This document shows, piece by piece, positions 24,504-33,540 of a stretch of DNA of 50,172 bases. Both the position numbers and the translations under genes were made by a program. The notes beneath the pieces are model-generated. The model was not told where the DNA came from, searched no databases, and saw nothing but the letters and a program-made list of their open reading frames with translations. The first letter of the stretch is position 1. Every line of letters starts with the position of its first letter. The DNA is taken from positions 1 through 50,172 of the forward strand of contig JACQSX010000022.1 of assembly GCA_016211105.1 (NCBI GenBank), read 5' to 3'. The stretch comes from Acidobacteriota bacterium. Lineage in GTDB: Bacteria; Acidobacteriota; UBA6911; JACQSX01.

Positions 24504-27500
24504 CTACCAAAGAATCTTGAGCCCCAATTGGACCTGTCTCGAACTCGTGCTCGTTTCTGTTATTCGACCTACATTGCCGCTGGGGATGCCCGTGGCGCTA
24601 GTGAAAACGATTCGCTGCGGTACGGCAAAGTTGGCCCGATTCAAGATGTTGAAAAACTCCGCCCGGAATTGGATGTTAAACCCATCCGAGACGCTTGATA
24701 GCCGCATATTCTTCACCAATGACAGATCCCAAGTCGCCACCCCAGGCATGATGATCGTATTCCTCCCAAGCGTACCGTAAAACCCCTCCGCCGGAAGAGC
24801 AAAGGCGCTGGGGTCGAAGTATCGATCCGGGCCGCCCAGCACAGGGTTGTTACTGCGACCGGGAACCAGGTCTGGCCGGTGACCCACTCCACCGCTTCGT
24901 GCATCTCCCACACGGTTAAATCCAAGTCCGGGGGTTATCGGGCTACCGGATTGCAGGTTGACGATGCCATTGATCGTCCAACCACTGACTAGTTTTCCGG
25001 CCACTCCAGTGAGATTAGAGCCGAACGGCTTGCCTGTCCCAAAAGGCAGCTCCAAAGCAGTGTTGAAAACAAGATTGTGGCGCGTGTCGAACAAAGAAAG
25101 ACCGCGATCAAATGCTGCATACTCGGGAAGAGTACCCCACTGGCCTTCTGTTGTGGTTTCACCCCCGCCGATGGCTATGGACATATCATCAATGGACCTG
25201 GAAAACGTGTAGGAGACCTGGGCTTGGAAACCTGCGCTGAACCTTTTGTTGAGACTTGCCACCAACCCGTGATAGAAGGAGCTGACATCAAAACTTCTCT
25301 GTCTGATCTCCGCGAAGTTTGGATTGCGACGCTTGTTCCTATTCTCCACTGGGACGAACTGTCTACCATTGGGCGCCACGATTGAGAACGCGATATTGTC
25401 TACAAGGCGCCCAAGATGAAGTCCTCTAGATCCCACGTATCCAAGGCTGAAGGCCGTGTTCAAAAGCATTTGACGCTGAACGCTAAAATTCCACTGCTGC
25501 ATATAGGGCTGCGCCAGGTCCCATTCGATATTCTGCGGATTCAGTTCAAATGGCGCATTCCCGCCCTCAATCTCCCTAAATGCGTCCGGGAAACGGGCGT
25601 TTCTAATCTGCGCCACTTTCATAAACGGGGGTGAGCGATAGAACAAAACGTTATAGATATTGTAGAGAATCTCATCGTAGAAGATGCCATATCCCCCTCG
25701 GATCGATGTCTTGCCATCGGCAAAAGGATCCCATGCAAAGCCAATCCGTGGCGCGAAGTTCTTGAGCGAAGGGTTCTTAAAAAATGGATCACCAATTGTC
25801 ACTTGCGGATCCAGCAGGTCACGCAGGTTAGACAGTTTTCCGTTGACTTCCGTAGGCACCGTAATAAACTCGTAGCGCAAGCCCAGGTTCAACGTGAGAT
25901 TGGAACGCAACCGGTAATCGTCCTGCAGATAAAATCCAAACATGCTCTGCCGGGCGCCCCGGATTCCATTTGAATCAGGCGTCTGCGATCTGAAATCGAT
26001 GGTCTGACCCCTTAAGAAGTTCTCCAGACTGCTGAATGCGTAGCTACCCCGCAAATTTTGCGCTGACTGAATATTCAATAGCATTCGTTTTGCAACTCCC
26101 CCGAACTTAAGGGAGTGCCCACCCCGGTTGTAGCTGATGTCGTTCGCCAATTCGATCAAGTTAAGAAACAGGTTTTTGGGGTTAAAAGCGCTGCTTCCGG
26201 TGCCTCCCCCGCCCGAAATGGAAATATTGCCGAAGGGCTGATCGCCTGGGAATACCTGGTTATTGAACCAAAGCTCACGTGGAATCTGCACTAAGTTAGG
26301 ATCACGCAACCAATTGACGCCTCGATTAAAACTAAATCTCAGGATATTCAGCACTTGGGGGGAGAAAATGTGTTTCTCTTCAATCGTCGTGAAATTGTTC
26401 CGGACTTGATATAGTTGCCTAAAAACGTCACCACCAAAGAGGCGCTCCCCATCATTGAAGGCATGCCGCACAAAAAAGGAATCACGCTCCGAGAAATTGT
26501 GATCCACTCGGATTAGGAAGGCGTCTTCGTCGGTCGGCTCAGTCTGGGAAAAGATAAACTCGCCCTTCCCGTCACCGAAGTTCCTGCCATTGGGTAAAGG
26601 GAACAGGTCAAGGTTAGCCAGATAGGACTTCACAACCGGGTTCACTACGATCGGGGGCCTCCCAGGAACGATGCCTTCTCTTGCCCGCTCATCAATGGTT
26701 GTTCGCGTCAACGTAAGTCCTAAGCGCTCTCGGAAGCCCTCGTAGTTTCCAAAGAAAAAGGTTTTGTCTTTCATGATAGGACCGCCCAAAGCAAATCCAA
26801 ACTGGTTGCGCTTGAACTCCGGTATTTTCCCGTCGAAAAAGTTTCGTGCATCGAATGCATCATTGCGGTGGAATTCGTAAACAGAGCCGTGGAATACGTT
26901 CGTCCCAGATCTTGTCACCGCATTGAGCTGCCCTCCCGACCTGCTACCAAACTGCGCCGAGTAGGCGTTGGTCAGAACCTGGAACTCCCTGACTGCGTCT
27001 ACTCCAATAATTCCTCCACTGCCGCTATTGGGAGCTTTGCTGTAAACATTGTTTATCTCAGAGCCATCCAGCAAGTAAGTCGTTGTATCCATACGAGCAC
27101 CAGCGAAGGATAGGTGCACACCGTAGCCAACGACCGCGCCTTGCTGCATCTTCTGTCTAACTACGCCTACTTGTAGGGTAGCCAGCTCTGAATAACTGCG
27201 CACATTCAGCGGCAAGTCTCGAATCATCCGCTCATCCACCACCTGAGAGATGGAAGACTGCGTGGTCTCCACCAGGGGCGCTTCTCCCATCACCACGACT
27301 TCTTCCGTTACCTCTCCTACGGCAAGGATGAGATCAACCACGGCGACCTGCCCAATTGTCAAAGTAATGCCTCTTCGAACTGCAGTTTGAAAACCTGCCA
27401 GTACCGCTCGAACTTCGTAACTTCCCAAACCTAAATTCGAGGCCAAATACCTGCCGGCATCATCCGTCACTACAGTCCTGGCTACCCCAGTATCTAAATT

Positions 27501-27659
27501 TATAACAGTGACCTCCACGCCAGGGATGATTGCTCCCTGCTCATCCTTGATCGTTCCCTGGATGGTTCCCGTAGTAACTTGAGCAAATGCGAGGGAACCG
27601 GTCACTAGAAATCCAACACAAGCTACATAAAGTGAGAAGAACTTTCCTTTCGCCTGCAT
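24504..27659 (-). CDS. TonB-dependent receptor with carboxypeptidase regulatory-like domain
   Basis: The 1051-residue protein has a signal peptide (KFFSLYVACVGFLVTGSLAF, cut near residue 26), a carboxypeptidase-regulatory-like beta-sandwich (about 28-115: TIQGTIKDEQGAIIPGVEVT ... DDAGRYLASNLGLGSYEV), a plug domain (about 125-250) and a long barrel ending in VQLGLKILW with a terminal aromatic residue. The ATG has a strong ribosome site (GGAGG, 5 nt). Receptors with this layout (Oar-like) are numerous in Acidobacteriota and import large or scarce substrates across the outer membrane using TonB energy; sugar polymers are common cargo. It is the first gene of a probable operon with the GMC dehydrogenase, its gamma subunit and a cytochrome (spacers 71, 35 and 17 bp), so the cargo may be the dehydrogenase substrate. 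Confidence 0.92.
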   Translation of the reverse strand: MQAKGKFFSLYVACVGFLVTGSLAFAQVTTGTIQGTIKDEQGAIIPGVEVTVINLDTGVARTVVTDDAGRYLASNLGLGSYEVRAVLAGFQTAVRRGITLTIGQVAVVDLILAVGEVTEEVVVMGEAPLVETTQSSISQVVDERMIRDLPLNVRSYSELATLQVGVVRQKMQQGAVVGYGVHLSFAGARMDTTTYLLDGSEINNVYSKAPNSGSGGIIGVDAVREFQVLTNAYSAQFGSRSGGQLNAVTRSGTNVFHGSVYEFHRNDAFDARNFFDGKIPEFKRNQFGFALGGPIMKDKTFFFGNYEGFRERLGLTLTRTTIDERAREGIVPGRPPIVVNPVVKSYLANLDLFPLPNGRNFGDGKGEFIFSQTEPTDEDAFLIRVDHNFSERDSFFVRHAFNDGERLFGGDVFRQLYQVRNNFTTIEEKHIFSPQVLNILRFSFNRGVNWLRDPNLVQIPRELWFNNQVFPGDQPFGNISISGGGGTGSSAFNPKNLFLNLIELANDISYNRGGHSLKFGGVAKRMLLNIQSAQNLRGSYAFSSLENFLRGQTIDFRSQTPDSNGIRGARQSMFGFYLQDDYRLRSNLTLNLGLRYEFITVPTEVNGKLSNLRDLLDPQVTIGDPFFKNPSLKNFAPRIGFAWDPFADGKTSIRGGYGIFYDEILYNIYNVLFYRSPPFMKVAQIRNARFPDAFREIEGGNAPFELNPQNIEWDLAQPYMQQWNFSVQRQMLLNTAFSLGYVGSRGLHLGRLVDNIAFSIVAPNGRQFVPVENRNKRRNPNFAEIRQRSFDVSSFYHGLVASLNKRFSAGFQAQVSYTFSRSIDDMSIAIGGGETTTEGQWGTLPEYAAFDRGLSLFDTRHNLVFNTALELPFGTGKPFGSNLTGVAGKLVSGWTINGIVNLQSGSPITPGLGFNRVGDARSGGVGHRPDLVPGRSNNPVLGGPDRYFDPSAFALPAEGFYGTLGRNTIIMPGVATWDLSLVKNMRLSSVSDGFNIQFRAEFFNILNRANFAVPQRIVFTSATGIPSGNVGRITETSTSSRQVQLGLKILW

Positions 27660-28079
27660 CGCTGCCTCCAGTCATTGGGTTGGGGAGACGAGAATGCCGC
27701 TGGATGTTGTGAGTTTAAAGGAATGATTAGAGGAACCATTTCTCCCCTCCCGAATTGCCAACGATTACCTCTACGCATGCTTTGCCAACCGAAGATCCGG
27801 GCGAATTTGTTACCCGTCAGGATTGCTCGAATCGCAGTAAACGCGCAAGATTCAAAGTGTCATCGCCCGCATGCCCCTCCCCGTCTGTCCCATCACGGGC
27901 CATTAAAACGAGACTAAGACATCATAAGTACGCATATGAATAAATTGAACAAATGGGTCTCCCGTCCCCACAGTATGGTGTCGGTATATCCCTCGTGCGG
28001 ACAGCTTGTCAACATGAAAATTATGAATTGAAAATTATGAAAAATTTTCGATGCTTCAAGATTCCACTCCAGAAGCGAA
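27660..28079. other. 420-bp upstream region of the receptor operon, with tandem 13-mer
   Basis: No gene is seen. The sequence TGAAAATTATGAA occurs twice, at 28015-28027 and 28029-28041, in a very A+T-rich patch. The rest should contain the receptor operon promoter on the minus strand, but no clear -35/-10 pair was found. The right border runs into an IS630 relic, so part of this DNA may be mobile-element flank. Confidence 0.4.
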
Positions 28080-28421
28080 TTGACATACAAATACCCGCCT
28101 GGAAAAGACCACCAAGGACGAAAGCACTGCAAGCGACCAGGGCAAGCGGAGCGTCGCACCCATGACTGTCGCCGCCGCGGAACCACGGCGCTGTTTGCAG
28201 CATCGGATATCAAAACCGGCCAAGTCCTGGGTCAACTGCATCGACGTCATCGATCTGTCGAATTTCGTCAGTTTCTCGATGCGCACAACGCTCAACCCAT
28301 GCCCTTTCGGTGGGCCAAGTCCGCCGATCAAATCCTGGCCAATATCGCTCGCTTTGCTCACCGAACCCTCGATGTCCAAGCTTCTCAACATATGTCACGA
28401 ATCAATGAGACGGGATCTTAG
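28080..28421 (+). pseudogene. Second IS630 transposase relic
   Basis: The open frame reads [20 protein letters not shown], then [20 protein letters not shown] and SVEFRQFLD, which is the middle of the IS630 DDE domain (the aspartate and following strand). It then jumps in frame to [20 protein letters not shown] ... RINETGS, the C-terminal end of the same family. The N-terminal HTH half and the region with the later catalytic residues are missing. I could not find terminal repeats. It is a different deletion from the element at 20442, and probably a related subfamily, since both share PFRWAK near the end. Confidence 0.8.
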
Positions 28422-28520
28422 ACAAAGAAGAATCATCAACTTATTTCGCAAACTTCCAAGATCTGCTGTTTTGTTGTGATGTGACCTGGAACTGCGCAGT
28501 TCCCCCCCCGCGGAAAGCAG

Positions 28521-31070
28521 ATGGTTTGGCATAGGGCCGCGCAGGTAAGCTTTCACGGGCACGGATCCTTGTACGGTGGAATCGCGCTGCAGGCGCCTCT
28601 GTTGTTAGCCGCCCTTAGTTTTGCCGTCGGGATTGCCTTCCAGTGGTTATCGGATTTATGGTGGGGTATCCCTCTGGCCTCAGTTGCCGCCGTGTTCTGT
28701 TTGTTATCCCACCGGAAATTTCTAGCAAGTTTATTGCTGTTGTTTTCCGCTGGATGGTACTGGTCCCGGTTCGAGGCAGCAACCTATCGTACCACCCAGG
28801 AATTGCTTCCGAGGACAGAAAAGACAGTAGAAGTCTTCGGGAGGGTCGTCTCGTTTCCTGTTCGGGAGAAAGATCGTATGGTTTTGCAGGTGCGCTCGCA
28901 AACCATCGTGGAAGAAGGACGCATGCGCTCGGTTGCTTGCAATGTGGAGGTACAGATCTATTCCTCACTGGTTGAGCCTGTGGCCTACTTCCAAACACCT
29001 CCATTACCGGGAGATGCAGTCCGCTTTATTGCGGAACTGCGCAATTCGGATTTGTTCCGTAACCCGGGTCGCGCCACTCTCGCTCGCGGACTGCGCGAAA
29101 AACGTGTTCACCGAGTCGCAGTGTTAAAATCTCCGCGACTCTTCGATTACCGGTCGCTGAACCGTGCCCGCAATCGTTGGCTACTCGCGATTAGGGAGCA
29201 AAACCGCTTGCTTGATTACTGGCCCGATGCCGACCCCGTCCCGGCCTTTCTGAACGCTCTGGTTTGGGGAGATCGTTCCGCGCTTGCCGAATCCTTCGTG
29301 CGGCGCTCCCAGTCGGTGGGTGTCTACCACCTGTTGGTGGTTTCGGGGATGCACTTTGCACTCATTCTGGGTGTGCTCGGATGGATCGGCAGGCGGCTGC
29401 ATATCCCATTTACAATCCGAACTCTGCTCATTATTGCGGTCACCATGGTGCTGTTGATTCGGACGCCGCCTGGACCATCGGTGAATCGGGCCGCTTTAGT
29501 CGCAGGGGGCATGATTGTGTTGGAGTGGTGCTGGAGGAAGGGAAACGCGCGGAACCTTCTCGGGGGCGCCGGTTTAGCTTTACTCTGCTACCAACCTTTA
29601 ACGTTGTTTAATGCCGGCTTTCAGTTCTCATTTGTGAGTTGCATCGTGTTAATCCAGGTTGCGCCCCCTTTGACGGCTGCGCTTATTTATCCACAGACCG
29701 CCGGGATCCAAAGCTGCTGGAGTGATCGATTCGACCTGAGTGCAACCAGTTCAAATCGCGACGCGCGCCGGATGCGGTTTCAATTGGAGGGACTGATGGA
29801 AAGTCACCGCTGGTTGCAGCCGGTGTACTTTGCAGCACTGCCGCCACTTAAAATCCTATCGTTGATGGCGCGTTGGGTTGTGCTTGCCTTCCTGATTCAA
29901 AATGAAACGTTCTTGCTCTCCACCTATCACGGCAATCAGGGCCCCGGAGCTGCTCTGCTCGCCAACATGGTGATGATCCCTCTGACTTCGTTTCTTGTCA
30001 TCTCTGGCCTCTTGCTGAGCCTGTCTCCATTGCGGTTGGAACTGGTTGCCCGATTGTCAGAGACAGCGGTAAACCTGTGCTACTCCCTGATTGATTTCTT
30101 TGACAGTTGGACTCTGCCGGATCATCCACATGCAGGTCCGATGTTGCTTACTCTTTTGGCGCTGATCGTCGGAGCACAGATGCTCGTGCACGACGCGCAA
30201 GTCCAGAAGTTGTTGGTTTTGCTGCTCCTGACATTGAACCTGGGCTGGTTTTTGTTCCCAAGCCGAACGCCACAGACCGGCGCCTATTTCTTGGATGTGG
30301 CCCAAGGAGATTGCGCAGTCCTGATGAACCGGCAGGGACGCGCGATTATCATCGATGCGGGTACGTATCCATCCGCGCGGCGGGATCGCCTGCAGCCGTC
30401 CCTTGAAAATATGTTCCTCGCCAGAAATGTGGTGAGCCGCGCTCTATGGCAACTCGGAGTCTGGGGGGTGGATGCAATCTTTGTTTCCCACCTTCATGTA
30501 GACCACATTTCAGCCATCGGACGGGTGGCGAGGAATTTCGGAACAGAAACTGTTTTTCTTCCTCGTTCAGCCGGATCAGATCCTCTCTTCTCTCGCTTTG
30601 TGGCATCATTGCCGCTGCAGTCCCAAATCTGTTTTATCGGCGCGGGGCAGGTGGCAGACATTGCCGGCTTTCGAGTCGAGGTACTGCATCCCGATCGCGA
30701 TTTTGTGCAATCGGCACTACGCTCGTACACTCGCGGCATCTCTTCCACAGTCAATTATGGTTCCATGGTACTCAGGATACAGGCTTCAGGGCATACTTTC
30801 TTGTTTGCGGGAGATATCACCAGCAAACAGGAGCGCAAGCTCGCGGGTCAAGTTGGGCAGGTGGAGGTACTAAAGGTCGCGCATCACGGCAGTATTTCAT
30901 CCACGTCGCAACCATGGCTTGATGAACTACATCCTCGGATTGCTGTCATTTCCGTAGGTAAGAGGAACCCGTTTGAACATCCTCATCCGTTGGTGCTGGA
31001 CAGGTTACGGAGGGCCGGCGTTGAAGTCCATCGGACCGATGAAGAGGGGTATGTGTTTGTGCCGTTCTAA
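28521..31070 (+). CDS. comEC: ComEC/Rec2 DNA-uptake channel
   Basis: The 849-residue protein has all three ComEC parts. After N-terminal membrane helices comes a DUF4131/OB-like region (about 95-215: VEVFGRVVSFPVREKDRMVL). The multi-helix competence domain (about 235-560) shows the family text GVYHLLVVSGMHFALILGVL and TPPGPSVNRAALVAGGM. The C-terminal metallo-beta-lactamase domain (about 590-849) has the metal motif HLHVDH (H657, H659, D661, H662) and VLKVAHHGS. It moves single-stranded DNA across the inner membrane during natural transformation, and the MBL domain is thought to degrade the other strand. The organism may thus be naturally competent, though no other com gene is here. The start has a modest site (GGAAAG). 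It lies just after an IS630 relic. Confidence 0.93.
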   Translation: MVWHRAAQVSFHGHGSLYGGIALQAPLLLAALSFAVGIAFQWLSDLWWGIPLASVAAVFCLLSHRKFLASLLLLFSAGWYWSRFEAATYRTTQELLPRTEKTVEVFGRVVSFPVREKDRMVLQVRSQTIVEEGRMRSVACNVEVQIYSSLVEPVAYFQTPPLPGDAVRFIAELRNSDLFRNPGRATLARGLREKRVHRVAVLKSPRLFDYRSLNRARNRWLLAIREQNRLLDYWPDADPVPAFLNALVWGDRSALAESFVRRSQSVGVYHLLVVSGMHFALILGVLGWIGRRLHIPFTIRTLLIIAVTMVLLIRTPPGPSVNRAALVAGGMIVLEWCWRKGNARNLLGGAGLALLCYQPLTLFNAGFQFSFVSCIVLIQVAPPLTAALIYPQTAGIQSCWSDRFDLSATSSNRDARRMRFQLEGLMESHRWLQPVYFAALPPLKILSLMARWVVLAFLIQNETFLLSTYHGNQGPGAALLANMVMIPLTSFLVISGLLLSLSPLRLELVARLSETAVNLCYSLIDFFDSWTLPDHPHAGPMLLTLLALIVGAQMLVHDAQVQKLLVLLLLTLNLGWFLFPSRTPQTGAYFLDVAQGDCAVLMNRQGRAIIIDAGTYPSARRDRLQPSLENMFLARNVVSRALWQLGVWGVDAIFVSHLHVDHISAIGRVARNFGTETVFLPRSAGSDPLFSRFVASLPLQSQICFIGAGQVADIAGFRVEVLHPDRDFVQSALRSYTRGISSTVNYGSMVLRIQASGHTFLFAGDITSKQERKLAGQVGQVEVLKVAHHGSISSTSQPWLDELHPRIAVISVGKRNPFEHPHPLVLDRLRRAGVEVHRTDEEGYVFVPF

Positions 31071-31201
31071 AACCGCAGAATTCTGCTGGTACATTCACGA
31101 TCGCCGGGCGGGTTATAACCACCAGCACGACCAAGACCGGAAGAAAGCGAAGGAAAGATCCGGGAGACATGGGGATCCTCAATCGCGCGCTGGGGAGCTA
31201 T

Positions 31202-32467
31202 CTATTTCTTCGGTTTTTTGTCGAGCAATAAGAAAAGGGAGAGCAAGGAACGGACCTCAGCGGCGTCGGGAGCCTTGGGATCCAGTTTAAGGTAGCGGTT
31301 GTAGTTTTCAATCGCGCGCTTGGGATCGTCCTTGCGCAGAAAAATGTCGCCGCGGTAACGGTAGGGCGCAGCCAGTTGTGGATTCAACTCCGTTGCCCGG
31401 TCCAACTCTATGATTGCGCGATCAAGCTCGCCCCGCACGTTCAACAGAATGCCCAGATTGCTGTGTCCTTCCGGAAAGACATCGTCCAGGTCCACGGCCC
31501 GCTGCAGAGCTTCAAGAGCCTTTTCGTTGTCGCCCAGTTGAAACCAGCAAAGGCCGAGTATATTGTGTGACAGGGCCGAACCGGGGTCCATTTCGACTGC
31601 ACGCTGCGCAACTTGCAACGCTTTGCTTCCGTCGCCTCGGCGTAAGTTCAAGGCAGCCAATTCGACGTGCGTGGGAGTAAAATTGGGACCATCGATCAAG
31701 GCCTGTTCCAGCTCGCTGGCGGCTTTATCAACCTCACCACGACGCTGATACAGCATTCCAAGATTATGTCGGGCGGCGGTGAAGTGGTTGTCCAAGCGCA
31801 GGGCTTCTTTTAGCTGCTCCATTGCCAACTCGTACTTTCCCGTATGGGTGAAAACATAACCGAGATTGTTGTAAGCATCCGCGTACTGAGGTCGTAGTTG
31901 CTTCGCTTTCATGAAGAACTCCGATGAATGATGGTACTCTCCTTGACGGGCGTAAACGATCCCGAGCGTGTTGTAGGCTTCGGGGATTGCGGGATCGAGT
32001 TGGATGGCTCTCTGCAAATGGCTGGTTGCGCGCTGATAGAACTGAGAGACACGCATGAGGTAAGCCTGGCGCGCGTAGAGAGCGCCGATGTTGCAATGAG
32101 CCGCGGCGAAGTCGCTGCGCAGGTTCAGGGCCTTTTCGTAAGCCTCCAAAGCATTGCCGTACTGTCCCTGCTGGAAGTACACCGTGCCAAGGTTGTTGTA
32201 AGCCTCAGCGAATCGCTCATTGAGGGCGAGCGCCTCCTTGTATTCTGCAGTTGCCCGCTTTAGATCTTGCGCTTGTTGGAAGTTGGCTCCCCGAAAGAAG
32301 TGCACGATCGCCTGAATCTGACCTTGTAAGCCAGGATTCACTTTTGAGGACGTCTGAGCTACTCCGCCAAAAAGTGTCCCGTAAGACTGAAGCAGGAAAA
32401 CAATTCCCAGCACGCAGTTTCGCCTCAGCAATCGTTCGACTACGGTTCTGTGTTGCAACTCTCGCAT
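31202..32467 (-). CDS. Exported tetratricopeptide-repeat protein
   Basis: The ATG at 32467 has a strong ribosome site (GGGAGGG, 6 nt) and a signal-like segment (CVLGIVFLLQSYGTLFGGVA, about 16-35); an ATG 19 codons upstream is open but has no such site. The 421 residues contain about nine or ten 34-residue TPR units from about residue 55 on, recognisable by repeats such as AEAYNNLGTVYFQQGQYGNA, ADAYNNLGYVFTHTGKYELA and SALSHNILGLCWFQLGDNEK. TPR arrays are protein-binding scaffolds; location in the periplasm or membrane is inferred. It converges with comEC across a 131-bp spacer. No specific partner can be named. Confidence 0.85.
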   Translation of the reverse strand: MRELQHRTVVERLLRRNCVLGIVFLLQSYGTLFGGVAQTSSKVNPGLQGQIQAIVHFFRGANFQQAQDLKRATAEYKEALALNERFAEAYNNLGTVYFQQGQYGNALEAYEKALNLRSDFAAAHCNIGALYARQAYLMRVSQFYQRATSHLQRAIQLDPAIPEAYNTLGIVYARQGEYHHSSEFFMKAKQLRPQYADAYNNLGYVFTHTGKYELAMEQLKEALRLDNHFTAARHNLGMLYQRRGEVDKAASELEQALIDGPNFTPTHVELAALNLRRGDGSKALQVAQRAVEMDPGSALSHNILGLCWFQLGDNEKALEALQRAVDLDDVFPEGHSNLGILLNVRGELDRAIIELDRATELNPQLAAPYRYRGDIFLRKDDPKRAIENYNRYLKLDPKAPDAAEVRSLLSLFLLLDKKPKK

Positions 32468-32585
32468 GTTTGACCCTCCCTCGGTCTTGCGTGACAGATT
32501 ACGGCCATTTGAAAAAATGCGCAAGTCCTATACGTTCCAAGAATCTTTAGGAGACACCACTGTAAGTGTGCTGGCGGTCTATTTC

Positions 32586-32615
32586 TTGCCGGAAGTCCGC
32601 GAGAGCGGTTAGAAT
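32586..32615 (+). promoter_or_regulatory. Predicted promoter of tRNA-Leu
   Basis: TTGCCG (32586-32591) and TAGAAT (32610-32615) are 18 bp apart, and transcription would begin about 6 nt before the mature tRNA. Confidence 0.55.
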
Positions 32616-32627
32616 AAAGCTCTTCGC

Positions 32628-32711
32628 GCCGAAGTGGTGGAATTGGCAGACACGCCATCTTGAGGGGGTGGTATCCGAAAGGGTATGGGGGTTCGAGTCC
32701 CCCCTTCGGCA
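32628..32711 (+). tRNA. tRNA-Leu, anticodon GAG
   Basis: The 84-nt gene folds as a class II tRNA. The acceptor stem is GCCGAAG (32628-32634) with CTTCGGC (32704-32710) and discriminator A. The anticodon arm is CCATC-TTGAGGG-GGTGG, giving anticodon GAG, which reads CUC and CUU. A long variable arm and the T arm GGGGG-TTCGAGT-CCCCC follow. CCA is not encoded (ATTC follows). Confidence 0.96.
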
Positions 32712-32828
32712 TTCAATCGTCAGTCGTCGATCTCCCGTTAGCCGCGGCAGAACCACAGCAGCAGACCCGGCCCAAGGCTATATACGGAGAGACCTCGAAA
32801 CCTGATATCACGTTTTATCACTGCGAGG

Positions 32829-33350
32829 CTAGATGCTGACAGAAAACTCGCGGAACATATACTGATAGAAGGGATCGTTCGTGTATTGCTTAAACCAGTT
32901 GAGGCCCAACACGCAGCGCTCAAACTGGTCGGCCATCTTGCGGTAAAGCTGGGTAGCTTCGGATCGTCGCTGCAGTTCTGAGGCTGCCATGTAGGATCTG
33001 CGTCCGTGGTACGCATAAAACGTTGCGCTGGAAGGGCGACGAGGTTTCTCGAGACTTTCAGGAAAAACCCCCAGCGTGAACAGCACATAGTCGCCTATGT
33101 ATTGATAAACCTTCTCCTTTTGTTTCAGACCTGCCTGTTCGGCCATCTGGATCATGTCGGTCAAGTAGCAAATCTTCGCCCCGGATTCATCATGGAGGGG
33201 ATAAAGATTGTCCGTATGCAGGAAATGTAGAACCATTTGCGACACGTGGAGAACGACCTGATTGTCGGAAAGCTGTGCCTGAGTCATGGCTCGCTCTGTC
33301 AATGTACGAAACATTTTGCATACTGGGTGATTCGCTGGAACTGTCTTCAC
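32829..33350 (-). CDS. Conserved-looking protein of unknown function
   Basis: The 173-residue protein starts at a GTG preceded by a strong GGAGGT site (6 nt spacing). It is soluble and mostly helical with many aromatic residues: VLHVSQMVLHFLHTDNLYPL, KVYQYIGDYVLFTLGVFPES, FYAYHGRRSYMAASEL and a terminal YQYMFREF. No signal, membrane segment or known catalytic motif is seen. I have a weak recollection of similar hypothetical proteins in Acidobacteria. It stands alone between tRNA-Leu and the gph-like gene on the same strand (190 bp spacer). Clean codon structure and the ribosome site support it being real. Confidence 0.7.
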   Translation of the reverse strand: MKTVPANHPVCKMFRTLTERAMTQAQLSDNQVVLHVSQMVLHFLHTDNLYPLHDESGAKICYLTDMIQMAEQAGLKQKEKVYQYIGDYVLFTLGVFPESLEKPRRPSSATFYAYHGRRSYMAASELQRRSEATQLYRKMADQFERCVLGLNWFKQYTNDPFYQYMFREFSVSI

Positions 33351-33540
33351 AACAATACCTCCGAGGACGCCTCAAAGAGACTTCGCCCTAAAAATAGGGA
33401 TGATAGTTTTTTGCAATTGTTCCGGCGGTCTGCGCCATGGCATCGAAGGGTGAAGAAGTCGGCCTTAGAAATGGGACCGATCGGGCAAGACAGAACCATC
33501 ATCTCTTCTTCCCCGGATTATAAGCGGTCCCCCTTAAAAT

